A stretch of DNA of 64,000 bases from Micropterix aruncella (lineage: Eukaryota > Arthropoda > Insecta > Lepidoptera > Micropterigidae), in the NCBI GenBank assembly GCA_944548615.1, contig OX155963.1, positions 30,407,985-30,471,984 of the forward strand, written 5' to 3'. Positions within the stretch are counted from its first letter, which is position 1, and each line of letters begins with the position of its first letter. The notes under the pieces are model-generated. The model had not been told where the DNA came from, did not search any database, and saw only the letters and a list, made by a program, of their open reading frames with translations. This document shows, piece after piece, positions 52,861 through 63,404 of the stretch. Both the position numbers and the translations under genes were made by a program.

Positions 52861-53134
52861 ATATGTGAAATAATTTTTAGAATATTGAATGGTGTACAAT
52901 AATACTGATAAATCTGTGTCAGAGGTCACCGATCCCTTGACTCAACGTTGCAATTCAGCTTTCGAAGTAGTAATTCGTAATGGGCCATATTTCGTACAAA
53001 TCAACGGCAACTCCGTTCCTCTACTGGCTGTCATCGGAAATGTTTTAAGCTCCATCGCATGGCGTGCTCGCCAATCGCTTGTAGCCAATCGCCGCTCCAT
53101 TCTCGTCCGTGAAGTTGGCTAAGCCATTGGTTAT

Positions 53135-53225
53135 TTAGGATATTATGTAGATTGCGTACTACGTTTTGGCAGCTACGGTTTTACTACGAAACGCAGTGTA
53201 GATGGCACTCATAGTTAAAGTTAAT
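53135..53225 (-). repeat. Dispersed repeat family H, copy 3
   Basis: Reverse complement of the 4150 copy: 'gtactacgttttggcag', 'ttttactacgaa', 'gatggcactcatagtt'. Confidence 0.6.
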
Positions 53226-53692
53226 TGACGAAATCGCTTAAACCTGTGGCAAATTTGCCTAGCAGTAAAAATTGCTTTTAATTCATATTTTATTAGCAAT
53301 TGCTAATAAATGTACAAAAAAGACCATATTATACAACTTTTAGTAACAATGATGTACTTACCACATGTACTTCGGCCTGGACCACAAAAGATATGAACGA
53401 CTAAAAATTTGTTCCAGCACGCATCCACTTTCTTTGGCCTATGATATTAGAATGAAAACTTAAACAAACCTGCAACCTTGTCATTATTGCTAGTAGTCTA
53501 ATTAAGATTCACCCAGTGAAAGTTTAGTGTTTCCCCATTTACGAGGTAAAAAGATGTACAACTTTGTGTTAAGGATTTTGGTGTCGGGCAAAGTTGCTAA
53601 CGGTAGGCAAAGTTGCTGCCGTTGACAGTACTAAAATACACGATTGCTGGCTGTTTTGGTCGGAGCTCATGTTGCCACTTTTAGCGACCGCA
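53226..53692. other. Spacer
   Basis: No gene. A short direct repeat 'gcaaagttgctaacggtaggcaaagttgctgccg' style duplication (12 bp, 'ggcaaagttgct') lies at 53588 and 53608. Confidence 0.4.
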
Positions 53693-53962
53693 TTAACCCC
53701 TCAGGCCCCGATTGGCCGATATCGGCCACAATACGATTCAGAATGACGGTCCCGTTTTAATTTTATTTTAATTTAATTTGTTTTATTTGATTATGTTTTA
53801 TTATGTTAATATGTTTTATTTTAATTATGGGTACAGTGGCTTGGCAGTAATTAATGTTTTGGTGAAACAGTGTCATAATTCAATTTTTTAACTAATTTTT
53901 ACAAATTTTTTTTGGGACATCAACTTGTCAATCGGCTGAGGGGCCGAGGCCTGAAGGGTTAA
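53693..53962. mobile_element. piggyBac-like MITE
   Basis: 270 bp bounded by TTAA at each end (53693-53696 and 53959-53962). Inverted ends run 'cccctcaggccccg' against 'cggcccctcaggc'-type sequence: the right end reads 'gaggggccgaggcctgaagg' then g and ttaa. TTAA targets and CCC...GGG ends are the hallmark of piggyBac-mobilised elements. AT-rich interior, no coding. Autonomous partner not in the window. Confidence 0.75.
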
Positions 53963-54592
53963 GTATTATTTATAGTTAGTATTAGTTACAAGTATAAATT
54001 AATGTAGTCATACATATGTACATAATATAGATAAGTACCTTAGGTACTAATTTGATATCAGTAAAAAAACGGTAAAACTATTTTTAATTATAGATAATAA
54101 GGTGTACTGATAAATTTAGTGATAACTACAATGCATATACCATAAGTACAATATTCTTTTTTAATATAAAGTTTGATGAATTTTATATTGGGCCTTATTC
54201 CCGAGACACACGCGTACGACTTCGTCTGTTTTTTACATGTCATTGACATCATTCCCAGCAAATTTCGAATTTTTACGCAGACATGTCGTCAAAATTATGT
54301 CACTTCGCAGGTGTGCTGCGTTTTCGTTCCGTTACCTCGGAATTATTATACAATACTCGCCTGATCTTACATTGTAAGGTTCCGGGTTCAATTCGCGGCT
54401 TGGTCACCAGTTTGCGATGGGATAAAATTAATGGAACTGTATTTTCAATTCTGTTGATCGAATATAATAATAATACACACATTTGCATACATGTTACACG
54501 CACACATACATATATACACTTCATGGTAGGACCGGTAGTAAGAGATTGTCGTATGATAACAAACCCGCCCCTTGTGAAATTTCACATTAAAA
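53963..54592. other. Spacer with a Pol III B-box-like motif
   Basis: AT-rich. 'gttccgggttcaattcgcgg' at 54380-54399 matches the tRNA B-box consensus (GGTTCAANTC-like), but no A-box or cloverleaf could be drawn, so at best the body of an old tRNA-derived SINE. Confidence 0.35.
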
Positions 54593-54607
54593 AGTAGAAA
54601 CAAACAT

Positions 54608-55272
54608 CTTGCGGTGTCGACTACAACGGGCGAGCCCGTCACCACAGGACGTTTTAACGATTAGTCGTTCTGTCGCCCTGCAGTGAACGTAGAAGACTTT
54701 GGACAGTACAATCCTACGTCCAGCTACGTCACAACCCGTGAGAGTCCAACGCCTTACCGCGAGTGAGCCAGGAATAAACCCGGCGGGCTCGAGATACTCG
54801 CGCCCTCACTTCCAATTGTGACCAGATTTCTCCGGTCTCTCGATTGGTTCCGAGTTCGAGGTCGCTTGCGCGGTCCTCTCCCTTACGAAGCGGTGAAACG
54901 GTGTACACCGAATCTATCGCGGACCAAGGCGTCCTTTGCCCGACTCTGAACCGGGATCGGATGGCCAATGGTCATTTCAAGAGCAGTCGCCGTAAGGTAG
55001 ACAGCTACCCCCGCTCTATAGGAAACAATACAGTTCCCAGACTCCCCCGATTGTTAGTCGGAGAGCACAGTCGATTGGCTTGCGCCGCTCGGTACGCAGA
55101 CTGTCCAGGAGCGCCAGAGGATTGATTCCCAGGGGAGACTGGTTGACCCAGTGTCCTACCCAGGCTCGCACCCCATGCGTGGAGGCCATCGGATGGGTGT
55201 TGACCCGTGAGTGTGACCGACCCTGAACACATGGGTCATCGTGGCCACCTCATCATGGGCCCATTAGCTCCC
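54608..55272 (+). mobile_element. GC-rich repeat family F, copy 4 (complete, with target duplication)
   Basis: About 665 bp between direct copies of 'agtagaaacaaaca' (54593-54606 and 55273-55286). It starts at 'cttgcggtgtcgactacaac' and contains 'gggcgagcccgtcacc', 'gaatctatcgcggaccaagg', 'tggtcatttcaagagcagtc', 'tacccccgctctataggaaa', 'acgcagactgtccaggagcg' and 'gatgggtgttgacccgtgag', ending 'gcccattagctccc'. No ORF with a known motif. The 14-15-bp duplication points to target-primed (LINE-driven) insertion, so F may be a long non-autonomous retroposon. Confidence 0.75.
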
Positions 55273-55291
55273 AGTAGAAACAAACAAACAT

Positions 55292-56029
55292 AATTTAGAG
55301 CATATAGTTAATCCCAATAAAACATTATTCAGTTTAACATTTTTTGACAGTTTCTCATCTTTTAACAAGCGACGACTTTCTTACTGATTCATCAAATCCG
55401 AATTGTGACTATTAATGGTTTTCTGTTGTTCGATCTAAAATTTTGATTTGGGTTCGTCCAACTCCACGACTTTACAGACTTTGCGTCGCTGCTCGTATTG
55501 GCCGCGTCGCGACTTTCACCTCTCGAGGCCCGTTTTGTACTTACGCGGATTACGAGCGGCTCATCTTACTGACCTTTGACTGCTGGAACTCTCTACTTCC
55601 ATTTCCTTTACTATATCGATTGCCATTCTTGCTCCGATTTACGATTATGGTCATGGACATCGATATCGGCCGCAATACGAAATTGCATAGTCATTTCATA
55701 TCCAAATCGCAAAAATGAGGAAGACAACGGAATAATAAGTCCTTACCTATATCGTTGATGCACTGAGAAAAATATTGGATTTCTTCCAACAATGTCGTTT
55801 TGTTATTATGGTTTTATACAGAATAATGATGTTTTAATCGTAAGTTTGTTGAATATTTATATTGTTTGCTCCATTATATGTTTTACCATGCTCCTTACTG
55901 GTAATACGAAATAACGGTGTAATGTAGCTTCAACATGATTCTTGTAACTGACTATAACCTTACATATGTAATAACATGCTGTCACGGTAAAAGCAAATTT
56001 CCGTGTATTACGGCGTCATATTTTACTCA
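55292..56029. other. Spacer
   Basis: No gene. 55440-55680 is GC-richer with 'gacatcgatatcggcc' (also a 'gatatcggcc' in the piggyBac-like MITE); the significance is unknown. Confidence 0.35.
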
Positions 56030-56335
56030 GTGTGACCCAAGCCGCACGAAACCGTTCGCTACCGCCTTTAATTTTTAAACGGTTTCGTACAGCTTAGGCT
56101 ATAAGATCCATTGTGTTCTCGGATCGGTCCAACTCAGAATTCAACTCCTATTCAGTAGCCTCCTCGCGTGGAAAGCTACCCCGAGTAAGACTCTCGCGTC
56201 TCAGGCCTCGCGGCTGGTGATTCGGATTTCCCCGGGAGATTGCCTTTTGGCGCCACTGGACGGTTTGCGCCGGTTTGTAGACCGGTGTAGTGGATGACGC
56301 CGGTCTCGTGCCCTTTGTTATCGATCACAACTTCT
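56030..56335 (-). repeat. GC-rich repeat family F, copy 5 (3' part)
   Basis: Reverse-strand F 3' region: 'acccaagccgcacgaaaccg', 'tagcctcctcgcgtgg', 'gtctcaggcctcgcggctgg' and 'gcgccactggacggtttgcg'. A small hairpin near 56050-56095 pairs 'cgaaaccgt' with 'acggtttcg'. Confidence 0.65.
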
Positions 56336-56660
56336 TGCGGTCTGGCTCAGCGGTTACCGCAAATGAGTACTGTCGAGAACTGCAAAACAATGATGGGAAG
56401 CTCTTGATTCCAACCGAGTCCGATCAATCGCTCTTTGCCCCTGATTCTGCATGACAACGCACAACCACACAGTTTACAGCATACGTCTCAAAGTTGCAGG
56501 AGTTGCTGCAACTAGGGCTCTTCAACGCCCACAGTACTAGCCAGACATTGCTCCAACAGACCTTTACTTTCTTGGGAAGCTGGATAACTTTTTACAGGAG
56601 AAATAAATCAGATCTGAAGTAGCTGTTTCTTTATTTCTTTATTTTAGTTTGTTTATATGT
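56336..56660. other. Spacer with tRNA A-box-like motif
   Basis: 'tctggctcagcggttaccgc' at 56341-56360 fits the Pol III A-box (TRGCNNAGNGG), but a convincing B-box at the right distance and a cloverleaf are missing. May be the head of a degenerate tRNA-derived SINE. Confidence 0.3.
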
Positions 56661-56662
56661 TA

Positions 56663-57057
56663 AGGGCTCTCTAGAGTCTAGACGATCAAGCATGCTGGTC
56701 AAGCTTCGCGTCGCGGGCTTCCCAGCCCGTGAGGATCGTAAACCGCAGTAAATATGCAAATATATATTTTTTTATATTCACCAAAAATGCCTAATTTTGT
56801 AGTTTTATACCAGGGAGTCACGTTAATTAGACGTGTTTGGTTGGTGATTGATTGATTGATGATTGATTGATTGGTAATTTATTGTTAGATAATTATTGAT
56901 GATTTACGTCATGTGACTTGACACATGACGTCACGTGAAGATGCCACCTATGGTATTATTATTATTTTAAATATTTGCATATTTCCTTCGGTTTACAATG
57001 CCATCCCAGCCCGTGACGCGAAGCTTGACAAGCATGCTTGATCGTCTAGAGAGCCCT
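56663..57057. mobile_element. Palindromic MITE, family G copy 6 (expanded centre)
   Basis: The ends match G ('agggctctctagag' ... 'gatcgtctagagagccct'). The left flank is TTA, the right flank TCA (probably a mutated TTA). It is longer than the other copies because the centre holds an expanded ATTG-rich stretch (56838-56875) and a 'catgtgacttgacacatg' palindrome. Confidence 0.8.
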
Positions 57058-57205
57058 TCAGATGTAAGGTTGGGCGTGCAGGAGAAACTACTGGCACAAG
57101 CTTTATAGGTCAGTGGCATACCTAACTAGACCCGAAAGCCTGTATCTAAATGAACACTATGGCTGGCTATAAGAGGGTTGTTTTAGCCCTCTTGTGCACA
57201 CACAG

Positions 57206-57348
57206 TTAATTCGCCGTGTCGTCAGTGGGGTATGGATCACTATGGAAGCTTGTCCACGGACACGGCAAGGAAAAGGACGGCGCCGCCAGCGTGTTAGTGG
57301 GCAAGCTTCCATTGTGATTCATTCAACATTGACGACACGGCGAATTAA
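57206..57348. mobile_element. Small palindromic element, 143 bp
   Basis: Perfect 19-bp terminal inverted repeat: 'ttaattcgccgtgtcgtca' (57206-57224) and its complement (57330-57348), with a second inner pair around 'caagctt' ('atggaagcttg' / 'caagcttccat'). A run of open frame crosses it (57194-57442) with no known motif. Probably a tiny MITE; no other copy in the window. Confidence 0.7.
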
Positions 57349-57929
57349 CCGTGGATTTTCAGGGCGAAAAAAACGTGAGGAGATAAGGGCTCAGTGTTAT
57401 AAGCCCGCCAACCTTTGTTCAAATGCTAACTTCATTCACTAGTTATTAAAATTATAATTATTTGCCCTTTACCGAGCATTTCGTCCTATCATTCCAAAAA
57501 ACCTTTTTATTATATAGTTCTGATAAATGTACAGATTTTCTCAATACACGATTACACTCCGAATAACTAAACGATATATTTCAAAACAGTATCTATAGAT
57601 ATCAAAAGTGTTACGATCCGAGAGTTACGCCCAAAAAGATATCAAACGTTCGATTACATGAATTCAAACTTACTGAAATCCATATTTTTTATTGTGGTTT
57701 AATAGGGTTGTAAATTTCGGTCGATAACTTTTCGATAATCTGTACCTAAAGCTTACTTTTTGCGGTTGGGCTCTATAAAGCTATATAATTATGGCAACCT
57801 TATCAGAAGAGCAATTTGAAATCGAGTACCGAAATCGGCGTGTTACACGAATAAAATAGATACCAAAGATTGGTACTTATATTTGACGAGCCGAGCAAAA
57901 TATGTCATTCGTCCGCGATAGATTAAAAC
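57349..57929. other. AT-rich spacer
   Basis: No feature recognised. Confidence 0.4.
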
Positions 57930-58230
57930 TGAATCACCCTTGAATATACTGCAGGTAGAGGTCGCGCAAGCGATTTCAGACCCGTAACCAGTTTAGAGGT
58001 TGGAGGTATCCTGATGGTTATTTCCAGACGGAGATATTTTTACAAAACTGGTAGACAGGGGGCGAGGCTGCCCGCTGGATACCTTTCCTGGTGCCTCGCC
58101 GTAAGGCGTTGGCCTCTGTCGGGCATGTTTTTTTAGCTAGACGGTAGATTTGTATTGTCTTGAAGTCCTTCTACGCTCACCTCGCGGAAGATAGAACGAT
58201 CACTATCGTTAAAACTAACAGTTCCGTGCA
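57930..58230 (-). repeat. GC-rich repeat family F, copy 6 (5' half)
   Basis: Reverse-strand F 5' half: 'gaggtcgcgcaagcgatttc', 'aggtatcctgatggttattt', 'gtgcctcgccgtaaggcgtt', 'ctacgctcacctcgcggaag' and 'atagaacgatcactatcgtt'. Directly abutted by copy 7 in the same orientation. Confidence 0.7.
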
Positions 58231-58232
58231 AC

Positions 58233-58845
58233 TTGGGCCATATGACCATAATTAAATCACGGTTCAACTCCACACGGTAGCCTCCTCAAAATGGGACGAA
58301 CCTGGAAAGGACTCCTGGAACCGGTAGGAACGGACGAACCTGGAAGGAATTTAGAAGGAAGCTTTCCTTGTCACGGCTGTGTCGCGGTCATGGGATCGGG
58401 TTTTCTTGCGGAAAACCTCGGGCGCCGCTGGGCGGTTTACGCATCGTGCGACGTTAGCCAATCGACTGTGCAATCCGGTGAATAACAGGGGGGTTTGGCA
58501 ATGGTCGTATACGTTTCCTTAGAAGCTGGGGTGGTTGTTGAACTGATGGGCGCAACGGTCCGTGATAAATTCGAACTTAAATACCGCTAATATCAGATAG
58601 AGGCCGCGCAACCGACTTCGAACCTGCGACCAGACTGGAGGACGGAGAAATCCGGCCAAATCTGTTAGTGAGAGCGTGAGATCGACCCGCTGTTTTCACT
58701 TCTCAGTGCCCCGCGGTAAGGCGTTGGATTCTCACGGGCTAGTGGGTGGATCTAGAGTGGACTGTCTTTGTCCGCAAAGTCTTCACGTTCTCTCCGCGGG
58801 AGATAGAACGACCTGATGTCGTTAAAACTCACTGGGGGTGACGGA
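58233..58845 (-). repeat. GC-rich repeat family F, copy 7 (near complete)
   Basis: Runs from 'ggttcaactccacacggtag' through 'gggcggtttacgcatcgtgc', 'gtttccttagaagctggggt', 'aggccgcgcaaccgacttcg', 'gccccgcggtaaggcgttgg' and 'gagatagaacgacctgatgt' to 'cactgggggtgacgg'. Gives the clearest reverse-oriented F consensus here. Confidence 0.75.
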
Positions 58846-59076
58846 AACGCCCATGTGCACTTGTGTTAACATTTATAGATGTGACTTTTGAAAAATTTAT
58901 AGGAAAGAGCAAAAGAGATATAGGTAATGGCACATATACATGTAGATCGGGCATTGCAAACGCGTAATTTGAGTAGTCCGAGTAGTGAAATGGACAACAG
59001 CATTTCGCAAATCTTTTTGCAAAGGATAGTACAATAGTAAAAGAAGATGGGGTTGCTATATGAAGTCGCAACTAGA

Positions 59077-59648
59077 GCTGTCGACTACAACGGGCGAACC
59101 CGTCACCTCAGGAAGTTTTAACTATATTAGATCGTTCTTTCTCCCGTGAGGTGAGCGCAGAAGACTTAGGACGAAACAGTCCACCGTGTAGTTACGCCCC
59201 ACGCCTGTAAGAACCCAACTTCTTACTGCGAGATAACCAGGTTAATCACACAGCGGGCTGATCCTCGCGCCCTTACTACCAGTTGCAACCAGATTACTTC
59301 TGTATCCCGACTGGTTACAGATTCGAGGTCGCTTGCGCATTCCTCTCCCTTACAAAGCGGTGATACGGTGTCTACCGAATCTATCGCGGACCGCGGCATC
59401 CTTTGCCCAACTGTTCACCCGCAATCGGGTAGCCGATTGGTCTTCAAGAGTAGTTGCCGTAAGGTGAACAATTACCCCCGCTCTGTAGGAGACAGTACTG
59501 TTTCCAGACTCCCCTAGCTGTCGGTCAGAATGCACCAGCGATTGGCTGACGCCGCACGGTGCGCAAACCGTCCAGGAGCGCCCGAAGGTTGACTCCTAGG
59601 GAAACTGGCCCGAAGGTCAGAGTCTTACCTGTGCTCGTACTTAGGAGC
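59077..59648 (+). repeat. GC-rich repeat family F, copy 8
   Basis: Plus-strand F: 'tcgactacaacgggcgaacc', 'gaatctatcgcggaccgcgg', 'acccccgctctgtaggagac', 'ggtgcgcaaaccgtccagga'. It stops at 'gtgctcgtact' where an inverted copy begins, so copies 8 and 9 form a head-on inverted pair. Confidence 0.75.
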
Positions 59649-59651
59649 TAA

Positions 59652-60690
59652 TGGACCCTTGCTGAGTTGGTCACTAAGACCCATTCTGTTCAGGGTTGGT
59701 CACACTCACGGGTCAACACCCATCCGGCGGCCTCCACGCATGAAGTGCGAGCCCGGGCAGGACTCTGGTCTTAGGGCTAGTTTCCCCTAGGAGTCAACCT
59801 TCTGGCGCTCCTGGACGGTCTGCGAACCGTGCGGCGTAAGCCAATCGATTGTGCACTCTGACTAACGTCGGGGGAGTCTGGAAGCAGTACCTACTGTTTC
59901 CTATAGAGCGGGGGTGGTTGCGGACCTTATCCGCGAGATAACATACCTGATTATCTCGCGGTTAAGGCGTTGGCCTTTTTTTTTAATTATTAAATTTATT
60001 CATAGAAAAAGATACATTTTTTTAAATATTACAATCTTGTCAAACTGGTAGGTATACAGTTTGTTGGCGAGACAAACTCTTATTTTTCTAGTCTTACATG
60101 CGTCTTACGGGCATGTGGCGGAGCTTGACGGTAGACTGTTTTGTCCAAGTCTTCTGCGCATTCTTTGAAATGGGAATAACATTAATATGTAACTTTCAGG
60201 TACCTCATTTTAGTTTTTATTATTTAATTATAATATTATGAATTTAATATTTAATATGTAGATTACAATGTGTAATGTAACATACCTGATCATATACATA
60301 CGTTGTTTTTTCCAATTTTGTTTCGATACTTCCAATTGTGTGATTATTTTTTGTATAAAGTGCTTGATGACTATTAATATTCTTATAATAATAACCTATT
60401 TTATATGTATACTCATGTACATGGATTCAGCTCTATTATTTTTTTTAAAAAAAATATTTGTCTGTCGTGTAAAGCCGACTTTAGTCAATGCTATTGTTGA
60501 ATTAATATTTATGCTTAAATAGTTTTATATCTACATATAAACTGACGAATTCTAATATGCGATAATTAGCTTTAATTCCTAATTCATGCTGTTATTGTAT
60601 ATTCTGAATAAATAAACTGAATACTGAATACTGAATACTGAATACTCACTTCACGGGAGGTGACGGGTTCGCCCGTTCTAGTTGACAACT
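59652..60690 (-). repeat. GC-rich repeat family F, copy 9, with nested inserts
   Basis: Starts at the F 3' end reversed ('ggagctaatggacccttgct'), continues 'gggtcaacacccatccggcg', 'ctggacggtctgcgaaccgt' to 'taaggcgttggcc' (59982). An AT-rich insert (about 59983-60095) and a tailed insert (about 60157-60650) split the rest; the F 5' end resumes as 'aggtgacgggttcgcccgtt' at 60659. Confidence 0.65.
60157..60650 (+). mobile_element. Unidentified tailed insert in F copy 9
   Basis: About 490 bp of AT-rich DNA ending in a (GAATACT)n tail (60617-60646), inserted between F landmarks 'tcttctgcgc' and 'cacttcacgggagg'. A simple-repeat tail suggests a 5'-truncated LINE or SINE. Frames here show no RT motif. 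Confidence 0.45.
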
Positions 60691-60785
60691 CTATGTGTGC
60701 TCGCACTTCTACGTGGAGGCCGCTGGATGGGTGTTGACCCGTGAGTTTGACCTGAACACATGGTTCTTAGTGGCCAACTACAACA
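60691..60785 (+). repeat. GC-rich repeat family F, fragment 10 (3' end)
   Basis: Plus-strand 3' piece: 'gtgctcgcacttctacgtgg', 'ggatgggtgttgacccgtga', 'gacctgaacacatggttctt', 'gtggccaac'. It abuts the reversed 5' end of copy 9. Confidence 0.65.
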
Positions 60786-61265
60786 AGGCCTATGGCAAGT
60801 CGCAGATAAATTGATGATTCACATATTTATTCCGATTTCGCGACATGTATTTGTATTGCTGTGTCGGTTTTTTATGTGGGGCCAGTGCGACTATAGACCG
60901 GATGGAAAGCAAAGCAGACGCGATTGTGCGATCAGTCATTTGTTTGCAAGTTAAACTGGGCCGCGCCCTGCATTGCAGAACAAAGATAACGGCTTCGCTA
61001 TATGAAAGACATTCAAATTAGTTTATCGCTCGTGTTGCGATGGAGAGGCGATACACTAATGAATTTATTTTATTTCTGAAATACAATTTCTCGGCCAATA
61101 GTATACACAGAAGTCTTTATCGTGTACGTAGTTTAATTGCGTATTTCTGCTAGTAGCTTGCTATACGTAATAATAAAGTAACCAGAAAATGCAGGATTCA
61201 TTTTCGAAAATTGCTATTAAATTAGAGTCGAACACTATACGGGCTGCACGACAGACCTTTCAAGA
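60786..61265. other. Unassigned spacer
   Basis: 61000-61180 is unique mixed-composition DNA without coding motif. Nothing else seen. Confidence 0.35.
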
Positions 61266-61590
61266 GGTAACTCTGAGGACGGAAATATCGATTTTCACGC
61301 GATTTGGACCATTTCCAGACTGGTATATCTGTGTATGTGTGTCTGTGTGTGTGTGTGTAATCTTCCACGATAGCGCCTAAACGTTTCATCCGATTGAGCA
61401 GAAATATGGCATGCAGGTATCATTCGGTTGAAATGTCATGTCAAGAGTTGAAAAGGTTGTAATTGAAATCGGTCCACCAGAAAGCGCGCTTATCATACGA
61501 GTATTTCGATCTCGAAATAGTGCAGTTAGAGACTTAAAATTCGGTACACAGATGCCTTGTTGGGCCGAATATATTGTATACAAGCGACGC
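61266..61590 (+). repeat. Dispersed repeat family J, copy 5 (most complete single copy)
   Basis: Contains, in order, 'gaggacggaaatatcgattt', a (GT)n stretch (61328-61358), 'ttccacgatagcgcctaaac', 'gcatgcaggtatcattcgg', 'gagttgaaaaggttgtaatt', 'gaaatcggtccaccag', 'atctcgaaatagtgcagtta' and 'ggtacacagatgccttgttg'. Useful as the reference order for the family. Confidence 0.75.
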
Positions 61591-62096
61591 AAAAACAAAA
61601 CGTTTTTGATAAAATAAATATTCAATACCACGGAAATACTACAAAATACTCAAATATGCTACTTTTGGTATCATGTTATATGACATAGTGGAGTGGGAAA
61701 GTTGGCGAGCTGGAGGGAAGAGGCGTGCGGGGGGGGGGGGGGTGTTATAGACGAATCCATTCTGGACAACGGCAGTTGTATTCACTAACTCGATTTAACC
61801 TATTTATAATATACTATAATCACAACAGCAAGCCCTAAAAATATTATTACACATAAACTGCGGGTGATCGTATGCATATATCTGAGTATAAATTAGGATA
61901 GTACCTATAACTTGAGTTACAAGTAGAAAGTTCCTCTAGAAACGCAATAAAACTGTGCCAAAAATTGTGTCTGTCAGTGTAATCAGAAAATTAATAACAC
62001 TTATCCGAATTTGTTTATTTTGCACAATATTTTGCGTGCTGTTTGCTTTATCCAGATATTTTTTTCTATATGACATACTGTTCGCCATGGTAAGAA
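61591..62096. other. Spacer with possible PLE remnant and G run
   Basis: A 15-base G run is at about 61728-61742. 'tctggacaacggcag' and 'aacctatttataata' at 61763-61812 resemble the PLE 3' UTR (compare 'cctggacaacggcggc' and 'cctatttataat'); probably a very diverged fourth PLE remnant. No gene. Confidence 0.4.
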
Positions 62097-62230
62097 ACTG
62101 GTATGGATCGTGTTGACCTATGTCTTGAACTATGTCACGGTTCAGCTCCCATCCGGTAGCCTCTTAAGAAAGGGAAAGGCAGGTCGCTCTAACCTGGAAA
62201 GGCCGCCGCGAACTCATGTAACTCATGTAA
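62097..62230 (-). repeat. GC-rich repeat family F, fragment 11 (3' end)
   Basis: Reverse-strand 3' end: 'tcacggttcagctcccatcc', 'ggtagcctctt' and 'aacctggaaaggccgcc', closest to copy 2. Confidence 0.6.
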
Positions 62231-62810
62231 CATACAGTCTTGGAAAGTTGGGATCAGACGTTCCGATCTGGGTGAACACCTCGGGCGGCAGGAGGTGGGA
62301 GGAGAGGGGGGGCTCCCATATTTATTTATTTATTAGTTTCAAATAGTATTCAAGGGCATTACAGATTAATCCAATTCGCCCTCGAATATTAAAGCTAGTG
62401 TAAGTCTAAAAATATTTGTCATATGTGTCCCCCGCTGCCGCTAAATCTTCTACGTTTACTTGATGGGATACAAAATGGCTCGATTTCGTTATGACCCTGT
62501 TGATGCCACAAGAAAATAACTCTCTGAACAAGTTTTTTTTTACGATAAAAACCATCTTCTTTTTTTTCAATTCAATTCTTTATTGAGATAAATTTCCATT
62601 TGTAATAAATTTCTGTTGAAAAAAATAAATTTTGTGGCTGAATTCAGACCATAGCTCTCTTCAATCTCCTTTGTGCCTTAGAGAATGTTTCCCAGCTTTA
62701 TTGACATATTTGTATAATTATTAAACACTGTCTTCTGTATTGATAATTTCGCAATTAAATCTTGTGTGACAATTTTAAGATTTCTTTGGACCCCATCCAG
62801 CTCAGGACCA
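62231..62810. other. AT-rich spacer
   Basis: No gene. 'ttcaattcaattctttattgagataaa' near 62568 resembles the reversed tail of a retroelement 3' UTR, but no coding part is recognisable. Confidence 0.35.
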
Positions 62811-63399
62811 TTAGGCTAAGCGTAGGTATGCTGAGACGCAGGTGACGCAGTTAACGCGGCGCAGGCAGATCAGATTTTGTATTGCAGGAACATGCTGAGA
62901 GCTGCGTACACTGCGGCGCAGGCATGTGAAACGCAGACATGTGTCTATCCCGCTCTGCGCCTCGTTGTAGTGCTGGCACAGATTTCAGTACGACACGTGC
63001 ACGTCGAAACGTGTTTTTAGCTAGATTTTATAATTTTGCTGCAAAAATGACAGAATATTTAATTAAATTCTTGTCAGTTAAGTCTATAGAGAATACAAAT
63101 TCTCCATTAGTAGAGCGTATTTTCAGATAAACACTTTTCCAAATAGTTTTTCTACGCTTTGACAAACAGTTAGTAGCAACAATTCATTACTTTCATAATC
63201 ACACTCTGATAACTCATTTTTCTCGATAAACTCGTAAACTGTCTATTCTGTGTACTAGCTAGGACGCGAGTAAACGTATCTGTGTCATTTAGCTGCGTCT
63301 CAGCATACGCTCGCGACCTGTCTGCCTCAACTGCTCTGCCTTTCCAAATCTGCACTATGGTGTATGCGTCACCTGTGTCTCAGCATACGTTTAGCCTAA
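62811..63399. mobile_element. TIR element family Q, ~590 bp
   Basis: Inverted ends: 'ttaggctaagcgtaggtatg' then 'ctgagacgcaggtgacgcag' at the left; the right end read in reverse is 'ttaggctaaacgtatgctga' then 'gacacaggtgacgcat'. 'tatgctgagacgcag' is repeated internally (reverse, about 63293-63307), so the TIR contains subrepeats. Interior frames of about 60 codons on both strands have no known motif. Non-autonomous DNA transposon; superfamily and target duplication undetermined. Confidence 0.75.
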
Positions 63400-63404
63400 C
63401 AATT

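Noticed and set aside
57194..57442. 82-codon open frame with basic residues
   Set aside because: It spans a palindromic mobile element, so the frame is accidental.
43700..60785. Family F as rRNA-derived sequence because of its GC content
   Set aside because: I could not recognise any conserved rRNA segment in it; left as an unknown retroposon-like family.
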